Part shown: in pieces, positions 56,521 to 64,000 of the stretch
How the letters are laid out: every line of letters begins with the position of its first letter
Numbering within the stretch: the first letter of the stretch is position 1
DNA from: Chrysopilus asiliformis
Taxonomy: Eukaryota > Arthropoda > Insecta > Diptera > Rhagionidae
NCBI GenBank assembly: GCA_964034945.1
Contig: OZ035962.1
Coordinates: forward strand, 80,063,942-80,127,941
Length of the DNA stretch: 64,000 nucleotides
Reading direction: 5' to 3'
Made by a program: the position numbers and the translations under genes
The notes under the pieces: model-generated
Databases searched by the model: none
Seen by the model: only the letters and a program-made list of their open reading frames with translations
Told to the model about the DNA's origin: nothing

Positions 56521-56960
56521 CTCGTGAATTTCGTGGCAAAATGTATTTTACAGAAGAAAAACGATCAACACTCAAGAAAATACTTTCCTAGGTTAGACAA
56601 ATTGGCGCCAATTTTTAGGTTAGGCAATTTTATTTACAAATGAATTTGACAGCGAAACGTGTTTCTGTGATAGTTTCATTATTAAATATTTACTTTGCAG
56701 AAAAATTGCTAAATTAAACAAAATACCGTAAAAAAGTTAATCAAATTAGAATGAAAAAATCTTAAGATTAATTTTCTGCACTAAAAAAAAAAAACATGTG
56801 TGTGCAGTGCACACGCGGTAGAAGTGAAACCTTAGGAAAACTAAACAGCGAGAGAATGAGACGAATGCGGTATCAGGTGTGGGATAGTTATAGCGTTTAT
56901 TTATTATAATATTGGTACCAAGTTCAAAAGTCATATTATATTTTTATTGAAAATCTAATA
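56521..56960. other. Upstream region of the MCMBP gene
   Basis: AT-rich sequence 5' of the minus-strand MCMBP start; likely promoter. No other gene or repeat recognised until the tandem array. Confidence 0.4.
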
Positions 56961-57835
56961 CCGGATTCATGATCAGTGACCCCAAAAACCCCCTTATGCC
57001 GATTTTTCCGAGGAAAAACGGGAAAAAGGATATTTGCGTTATCCTTACAGGACCTTCCGTTTCAAATTTTGAAATTCCAACACCGGATTCGTGATCAGCG
57101 ACCCCGAAAACCTCCTTATGCCGATTTTTCCGTTGAAAAACGGGAAAAAGGATATTTGCGTTATCCTTGCAGGACCTTCCGTTTCGAATTTTGAAAATCT
57201 AATACCGGATTCGTGATCAGTGACCCCAAAAACCCTATAGTGCAAATTTTTCCGGGGAAAAATGGGAAAAAGGATATTTTCATTATCCTTACAGGACCTT
57301 CCGTTTCGAATTTTGAAAATCTAATACCGGATTCGTGATCAGCGACCCCAAAAACCCTAAAATGCAAATTTTTCCGGGGAAAAATGATAAAAAGGATATT
57401 TTCATTATCCTTACAGGACCTTCCATTTCGAATTTTGAAAATCTAATACCGGATTCGTGATCAGCGACCCCAAAAACCCTAAAATGCAAATTTTTCCGGG
57501 GAGAAATGGGAAAAAGGATATTTTCATTATCCTTACAGGACCTTCCGTTTCGAATTTTGAAAATCTAATACCGGATTCGTGATCAGCGACCCCAAAAACC
57601 CCATAATGCCAATTTTTCCGGGGAAAAATGGGAAAAAGGATATTTTCATTATCCTTACAGGACCTTCCGTTTCGAATTTTGAAAATGTACATAGCTAAAA
57701 ACCTGCTCCTGGCAACATAGATCATTTTGCAAAAAACCGCATAAAAATCGGTCCAGTAGTTTTTGAGTTTTGTAATCTCAGGCAGACAGACAAACAGACA
57801 AACAATAAAACATCCATTTTTATATATATAGATAT
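56961..57835 (-). repeat. Tandem array, six units of 122 bp, plus (GTTT)n-type end
   Basis: Unit starts (ccggattc) fall at 56961, 57083, 57205, 57327, 57449 and 57571, an exact 122-bp spacing. Each unit contains 'gtgatcag(c/t)gaccccaaaaa', 'tttttccggggaaaaa', 'aaaaaggatatttt' and 'ccttacaggaccttccgttt'. 57693-57835 is the conserved body and (CAGA)n end of the repeat family seen at 10985 and 20820. Read on the minus strand the unit corresponds block by block to that at 28144-28997. Confidence 0.85.
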
Positions 57836-58194
57836 GTATATATTGCAATGTATGACGAAACATCAGTAATTTATCGCCTCCTCTCTCCACTTCCTCCCTC
57901 CTAACACTTCTCCCTTCCCCCCTTCCCCCTTCCCCCTTCCCCCTTCCCCCCTTTCCCTTCCCCCTTCCCCCTTCCCAAACTCTTGTTTACGATAAATTCA
58001 CCGGCACCCATCTGTATTCTATCTCTTTTTCTCGCAGGCTAAAATATCCTATCTCTTTTTACTGTCACTTTTTCGTTTCATCGAGTTTGAAATCACTCAC
58101 AACGCCGCTAAAGAAGTTTTCACTTCAAAATTGATTTTTATTTAAACATGTATGCAAAAGAGTTAAATAATTTTAAAATAAAGACGGAATGCAA
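57836..58194. other. Intergenic with C-rich microsatellite
   Basis: 57898-57977 is a pyrimidine tract of repeated ttccccc units. The rest is unremarkable AT-rich sequence. Confidence 0.5.
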
Positions 58195-58505
58195 TAAAAA
58201 CTGGAGTACAAAGCGGTATTTGTCTGTCTGTTTGTTTGAAATTACAAAACTGGACCGATTTTTACGAGATTTCTTGCAAAATGATCTGCGTTGCCAGGAG
58301 GGAGCAGGTTTTTAGCTATGTTAGATTTCCAAAATTCGAAACAGAAGGTCCTGAAAGGATCGTGCAAATATCCTTTTTCCCGTTTTTCCAGGGAAAATCG
58401 GCATAAGGAGGTTTCCGGGGTTTTGCTCGCAAAAACTGGCTTTGGGAGGTCATGAATCAAAAATTTCAAAATTCGGATCGTCACGGAATAACGGTTTTTT
58501 TAAGT
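58195..58505 (+). repeat. Single-unit copy of the 122-bp-unit repeat family
   Basis: Starts with a (GTCT)n stretch, then ttgcaaaatgatctgcgttg, 'gaaggtcctgaaaggat' and one unit-like segment. Similar to 10985-11230 and 20820-21215. Confidence 0.55.
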
Positions 58506-58652
58506 TTTTAAATTATTGAGGTTTTGGTGAATCAATATATTGGTAAGGTAAGCCCAAGAAACTGGAATCTACTCTTCTAGATCTTTCATTTAAAACATCA
58601 GCCCTTAAACTCCTTCAATAAATATTTTATACAAATTTTGATGAATTCTGGA

Positions 58653-58790
58653 AGTTCCCTTTTCGGACGCGGCGCCACGTTCTACGTACCCCGAAAAGTT
58701 CCCTTTTTGGCCGCGGCGCCACGCTCTACGTACCCCGAAAAGTTCCCTTTTTGACAACGCGTTGCGCCGCCTTCTAAGTCTACGGAAAAG
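58653..58790. repeat. GC-rich 44-bp tandem repeat
   Basis: Three units start with agttccc at 58653, 58697 and 58741 (exact 44-bp spacing). The first two are nearly identical (gcggcgccacg, tctacgtaccccgaaa); the third is diverged. GC content is far above the surrounding DNA. No coding frame. Confidence 0.75.
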
Positions 58791-60727
58791 TCCATCTAGT
58801 TGTCAAAAATCGAATAATTATCAGGGGTAGAACAATGCTTAAATTTAAAAAAAGTTCTTTTTCTGTTTTACATCACGATTTTCAATTTGAAATTTGTTTT
58901 AAATTTGTTAAATTATTTTAAGTTTCTACATATAAATTTAATAGGATTGTAGGCAAAAACCAGTTAAGTATGCAAATAAAACAATAATTCGCTTGAATTT
59001 ATCTTTATTGAAATTTTAAACAATTTCAATTTATCATATTTAAACTGTTAACAATTTTTAATCAATTTAATTTTTTTAAAACATGTTTTTGCAATAAAAG
59101 ATGTTTATCTTGAAAATTTGAAAATATTTTATCTACGGACATAAACTACAATTGCATTGCGCTACAAAAAACCCAGTGAACCGTTAAAATCCATTGAAGC
59201 AGGCAAACAAATAAACTATTGAAGAAAATTCATTAGCACAGCAGAACTGATCAAGCTTTTTGGTAAAATCGTAAGCGAATTAAAATACATCCACTGGGGA
59301 AAAAATGGCCACCGCTATATAAGTGGATCCGAACATTATAAAATTTCAACCCACCCACATTTGAATTTGTGGATTCGTTTGCGGAGAATGGGGGAGCAAA
59401 TCTTTTGCGTAAAAGTTCTATTAGAGTGGGTTGCTGAACTGGACACTATTTGTATGCCATAATAAGAGAATCTACATTACAAAACAATGTTAACCAAAAG
59501 AATAACAAAATGTTTTTCTAATTTCCATTTTGGTTAGAATCGTTCTTTTTTGTTTATTTATCTATTGCGGAATGAAATAAGAAAGTATGGCAGAACATTT
59601 TGTTTGGTTTGGAAGCGAAAAAATAATCTTTACCCTTTGATTCGGTATAAGTAATATGTGATACCAAATGCTTAGAATTTATAACTTAATTTGTATTTAC
59701 TATATTGTAGTATTGTTAATATAAAAGGATTTTAAAAAAGAAGTTGTGGTGATTCTCTGAATTGTGCTCAGAGGTTTGTTTTTTTTTCAATAAATTATGC
59801 TTATTTTTATTTGTTCTGTCCAAAGGCATCTATCCGTACATAATGGGGCATCTATCCGTACTAAAATTCGATCCTTTTAATGTCCCCCCCCCCTGTTCTT
59901 TTCCTATTCGCTCCAGGATTCTGAAATCTGACAGGGATATAGTTAGATGATGAAACTATCCTATAGCTTTAAAATTATACATCTATTTTGAAAAATGAGA
60001 ATATCAGAGCGTTTTACCGAAAGGTGCGGCGTCTATCCGTACCTTACCCTAGGTATAATTTAACAAACAGACAAAAACTTACAATTCACGATCGCAAGAA
60101 ATAAAAAATTCGTTTGATTTCCGATAAATTTGAGGCAGATGCAGGATACTGCGTATAAGAAAGCAAAAAAGTGAGTCTTTATCATTGAAAAAATCGCTCA
60201 TAAAGGCTTTCCTCCATTACCATGACTTCTGTAACTGCAAAAAAATGCAGAAAACTAGAGCAAGATAGACTTATGTAGATCTGAATACAAGTTAAACGCT
60301 ATCCCTGCCAGTTTTACAATTTTATAGCAATCATATCAAACCTTATGCTATGAATATAATGTTCAAATTGGCATGGTAACAAAGCTTTTGACTGTGCATG
60401 TGAAGGAGAAAAATGACATCACGCTATAATAACAGTTTGAATGTGTCCGTGGTTACTATTCACTTACAGGGACAATGTGTGATTCGCCATAAAATCGCCA
60501 TAAAAAACAGGGGAAATTATTCTTGCAGTTGCCGACAAATTTTTGCAGTTGATTCTTATCTCCCTTTCTCGTCAACGTATCTTCACATAAATGTGTCTCT
60601 ATTTTTTTGCAGTTGTCGAAGTCATGGTAATGGAGGGTGGCCTTAAAAGTCAGGTAGCTTTTTCGCTGCCTTGGCCGTGAACGATTTTTGCACCCTGGCC
60701 TCTGTGCAACTAATTAGGCGATTGAAT
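58791..60727. other. Intergenic, AT-rich, traces of a further transposon
   Basis: 59822-60055 contains four occurrences of 'ctatccgtac' and ends in tatccgtaccttaccctagg, resembling the subterminal repeats and terminus of the pogo-type elements at 3486 and 61305; only one end is recognisable. A C10 run lies near 59884. No gene is seen in the rest. Confidence 0.4.
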
Positions 60728-61035
60728 TGGCCGGTTTCCCACTTGTCCTATTTGCGCTTCGTCAAACGGGTTGATCCATGCCTTCGCGTTCCCATTGCTC
60801 TTGTTTACTTCGTTCTTCAAAAGAATATCTATACACCTCATTGCAATGTGTGCGTGTCACGCAAGAACATTTTTCTAGTTGATCCGAACAGAGAACCAGT
60901 AGCTTATTTATGTGTGCGTTTCCTCAAAGTTGCGCCGAGGTTTCGAGCGGCGTATTTCCCCAGTCGTCTCCGATTACCCCTGGCCCGAAAAACTGGAGTA
61001 AATCCACCCGTTTGAGGACTAGTGGGAAACCGGTC
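60728..61035. mobile_element. MITE with ccggtttcccact termini
   Basis: The arms ggccggtttcccacttgtcc (left) and gaccggtttcccactagtcc (complement of the right end), with a further shared 'tcaaacggg' block, enclose about 308 bp. A plus-strand frame across it is not recognisable. Target duplication not clear. Confidence 0.5.
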
Positions 61036-61304
61036 ATTGAGGGATTATTGCAGTATTTTAAAAAATTTCCAGTAAAAGAAATTTTTTGTGAATGTACCGA
61101 AAATTCTGTTCGAAAATTTCTGATCTATTTTCATAAAAAGCATTTTTAAAAAAAAATATTTTGGTAGTGAGAGACCTCTAGTACAAAACTTTTTTCGTCA
61201 ACAGGGTCCTGGGCTCTGTGCAAGCTTGAAAGCTGGCTTTTCCAGAGCGCGATTTACAAAGATTATAAGTACAGGAAAAATTATAGAATTATTTAAAAAC
61301 AGTA

Positions 61305-62739
61305 GGGGAGAGGGTTCATGAAGTAGACATGGTGATGAAGTAGACAAATCCATTATCTTAGTACCTGATAAATGTAGAACCTTGAATATGCTATTGTGAA
61401 TGTATTTTTACCACTTTACCTTGCTGGGAAAAATTCGCGCTATTTTTTTGACGTTAACAAGAATTGTCAAAAAAAAGTGTTTTGGTGGTGCAATAGTAGT
61501 TTTTTGGTGCTGCAATAAAATCTTGATTTAAGGTAAGTTTACAGGGTTTTGACTGCAGTTTTCATTTCACTAAGTATACTAGACATTTACTTTCAAGTAG
61601 CATTGTGATGTTTTTGTTTAATTTTTAAGTTTTTCAAAATTTGGGCAGGAGAGTCTCAAATGGGGCTCTGGTGATGAAGTAGACAGGCCTCATGGTGATG
61701 AAGTAGACAGTGTCTATATTAAAGATGTTTATTTTATACAGGATGGGTCGCGTTGGTAGAGCGTATAAGAGAACAACTCAGCGAATAATTGTTCCGGAAA
61801 ATATTATGAAAAAAGCGATCAAAGAAATTATCTTTAAAAAAAGTAGTATTCGTGGTGCAACTTCAAAATATGGAATAAATAAATCAACTTTATTCAAAAG
61901 AATTTAAAAAATTCAGAGAACAAGATTTTGTGCTACGGGAAAAAGATGATTTTGGCAATTCAAGTGAGGAGGAACCAGTTACTTTTGGACTTCAGGATAC
62001 TGGAAGGTAACTATTTTTTTTATTTAACATTAGGTATAATCTTCTGACAAAATAAATTCGTTTTAGTCAGATTCCCACAGAAATCCAAGGACATCCACTA
62101 TTTGGGACAAATTATAAAAGCTTTAGATCAAAACGATTTTGATATTAAATTTTTACGGAAACATGGAAATGTTTTCGTGTTTCCACATTTGGATGACATA
62201 TCGCAAGTGAGCAGGGCTGAAATATTGTCAGTTTTACCAGATCCTATTGACGATCCTGGAACTTCCAGAACTAGTGCTTGGTACCGATTTACGACTGACC
62301 TTTCAAATTATAATATGAAATAAAAGACAAAGCAAACTTTTTTTTGTATTTTAAAAAGCTATAAGCTTAGTGATATACCTCAAGGAGGGGTGATAATTTA
62401 TGTTCCTTTAATGCAATTTATGTTCCTTTAAAAATATGTTAATAAAATTTTTAATAAAATGTATGTAATTTATTTTTTCCATCCCAAAATCTGCTTGTCT
62501 ACTTCATCACCAAACTTGTCTACTTCATGACACCCAGGTTGATGAAGTAGACAAAAAACTTACCTTCCGTAAAATACATTTACAAAAAAAACTACAAAGT
62601 TGAGAATTTCTTGGATCAGTCTAAATAGAGGGTAATTGATGTAGTTTTCGGATAAAATTGGAGAAATTTCCTTACATGCATAAAACCGTGATATTTTTGC
62701 GATTAAGTAAAAAGTGTCTACTTCATGAACCCTCTCCCC
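61305..62739 (+). mobile_element. pogo-type element with internal deletion
   Basis: Termini ggggagagggttcatgaagt and complement, flanked by TA at 61303-61304 and 62740-62741. The motif gatgaagtagaca recurs near 61333, 61672, 61697 and, complemented, 62496, 62516 and 62541, like binding sites arranged below the ends. Coding remnants: 61743-61907 (MGRVGRAYKRTTQ.., helix-turn-helix start) and 62071-62323 (FLRKHGNVFVFPHLDD.., C-terminal part). The catalytic DDE region is gone. Confidence 0.75.
61743..61907 (+). pseudogene. pogo transposase N-terminal HTH fragment
   Basis: Reads MGRVGRAYKRTTQRIIVPEN, then MKKAIKEIIFKKSSIRGATSK and YGINKSTLFKRI. This is the psq/CENP-B type helix-turn-helix that opens pogo transposases (basic start, 'A..A..YGI.KSTL..R'). 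It stops after about 55 residues; the deletion that made the element non-autonomous follows. Confidence 0.72.
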
Positions 62740-62741
62740 TA

Positions 62742-63607
62742 CTGTCTGGTGTTACCCTACGAGAAATCGTGTTTGTCCCGCGGACTAAAAAAAATCTGTC
62801 GACTTTTTTGTTAAAGAATGCGATGTAACTAAAAAATCTTTAAGAAAAATGCGTCGCTGATTTTTTTTAAAGGATGCCATGTGGGGAAATACGTCGCTGT
62901 CGACATTTTCTTTTTAATTAGCGCAACTGTTACTTTTAACTAAATTTAAGTTCCAACCAGGTTTTAACACTCACTCATTATATTTACTTCCATGCAAAAA
63001 AAAAAAAAACTAAAGATAATTTAAATTATAAATTATTTCGTTAACTCTTCGTCGCACGGTAAAAAAATCTTGGAGTAAATTCCAATCAAAATTGGATTAC
63101 GCTGGACCTATATGTAATTCAATGCAATATTCTATACCTATAGTATAGATTAGAAATTTATTTACATTTATTTTTGGTTTAATTTAGTATTAAAATCTAC
63201 AATTTTGATTAAATTGTAGACATTAATATTAAAAGTATTAAAGTTCGATATATAATAAAAAATAATTAAAATATGAAGGCAAAAAAGATTGAAATATTTT
63301 CAATAATTCGCATGTACTAAATTCCAATCTAAAATTGTACTAAGATTTCGTCAATATATTTTTTGGATTCAAAATCCTTTAGAATTTTTAGCCGTGCGCG
63401 TATCGAAAAATCGGTTAGGCATTAGATTATTATTTTAGAAACTTTTACTTAAAGGACTGGCCATAAAATACGTAACATATTAGCGGTATTGTGACGGTGG
63501 TACTAAACTCCATACAAAAAAATTGCCAAAAAGTGTGACGAGAGGAATAAGGGTTCGAAAAGCCTCAAATCAACGTGACGGTGGTTATCGGCATCTCCTA
63601 AAAGGTA
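62742..63607. other. AT-rich intergenic, nothing recognised
   Basis: Long A/T runs and no recognisable coding region. 'ggccataaaatacgtaac' near 63450 resembles the ends of the MITE at 50009, but no matching partner is clear. Confidence 0.4.
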
Positions 63608-64000
63608 ATAATAAAAAAAGATCAGTTGTGACCAACACAAAACTTTCCCCTGCAGAATTTAGTTTCGGAAAAATGTTAAAAATAATATTTTTTTCAAATA
63701 TCTCGAAAATCGATGTAGAAAATTTTATTTTCTATAAATTTTTATTTCCTATTTCCTATAAATTTGGTTACATGCATTTGTTTCACACAAGTGCATAGTT
63801 TTAGAGAGATTTTCAAAAAACTTAATTCTTTTTCAAATATCTTGAGAACCGCTAGAGATACAAAAAACCATAAAAGCAAAAAATGTAGAAAATTTTATAT
63901 TCTTTAAATTTTGTTATATAATTTTTTTCCCAAAAGCGCATAATTTTAGAGAAATTTCCAAAAAAACTGTATTTTTACAAAAAAATTGTTTGAGAGGTAC
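63608..64000 (-). repeat. Partial copy of the 12957-type interspersed repeat
   Basis: Minus-strand blocks 'gatcagttgtgac', 'tttttccgaaac'-like and 'caaatatctcgaaaa' match the repeats at 12957 and 16505. It runs off the window end. Confidence 0.55.

Noticed and set aside
57045..57890. Series of similar minus-strand frames of 66-159 codons
   Set aside because: Each is the same stretch of the 122-bp tandem unit; 122 is not a multiple of three, so the frames reset per unit.
60671..61015. 114-codon plus-strand frame
   Set aside because: Lies mostly inside the MITE at 60728-61035 and shows no known domain.

Overview
This window is a stretch of an AT-rich, repeat-dense insect nuclear genome, most likely a dipteran. 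Host genes have short GT-AG introns (about 50-60 bp) mixed with a few introns of 2-14 kb that are filled with transposons. The Pop2, cyclophilin, Bora, Non-stop/USP22 and MCMBP proteins look insect-like, and there are many mini-me-like elements with (GTCY)n microsatellites, a type known from Diptera. No bacterial genes, CRISPR arrays, rRNAs or tRNAs were recognised. Nearly all recognisable transposase coding belongs to cut-and-paste DNA transposons (mariner, pogo/Tigger, PIF/Harbinger, hAT, possible P-type THAP); I saw no gag, pol or reverse-transcriptase ORF.

Layout. 0.3-2.5 kb (-): an eight-exon gene for a divergent Cys-loop ligand-gated ion-channel-like protein (gene A). 2.5-6.1 kb: intergenic, with a TIR element and a pogo-type element carrying a PHD-like finger. 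6.7-22.5 kb (+): Pop2/CNOT7 deadenylase, whose 14.4-kb intron contains a second Cys-loop gene (gene B, 11.7-16.0 kb, -) paralogous to gene A plus hAT, Harbinger, mini-me and 122-bp-unit repeats. 22.9-24.7 kb: a TIR element and a long hairpin. 24.7-25.3 kb (+): PPIL1-type cyclophilin, convergent with (25.4-31.4 kb, -) a secreted cholinesterase-like protein that has lost its catalytic serine. 31.9-34.4 kb: MITEs, three consecutive hairpins and a hAT pseudogene. 34.5-36.4 kb (-): aurora borealis (Bora). 37.1-39.6 kb: nested Harbinger-type MITEs with an apparently intact 1.29-kb mariner. 39.9-49.5 kb (+): Non-stop/USP22 deubiquitinase, with large repeat-filled introns including a hammerhead-ribozyme-like motif and a cluster of three Harbinger-type MITEs. 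49.5-54.1 kb: piggyBac-type, Harbinger and THAP remnants. 54.1-56.5 kb (-): MCM-binding protein. 56.9-64 kb: a 122-bp tandem array, a 44-bp GC-rich tandem repeat, a second pogo element and low-complexity AT-rich DNA; no host gene seen.

The host genes are functionally mixed: mRNA deadenylation, splicing-associated prolyl isomerase, cell adhesion, mitotic kinase activation, SAGA histone deubiquitination, MCM regulation and a receptor-like channel family. No joint pathway is implied. The main points of interest are the Cys-loop gene pair that appears to end after M3, the intact mariner, the nested Harbinger-type MITEs that keep small start-codon ORFs, the recurrent 122-bp unit, and the hammerhead-like motif.
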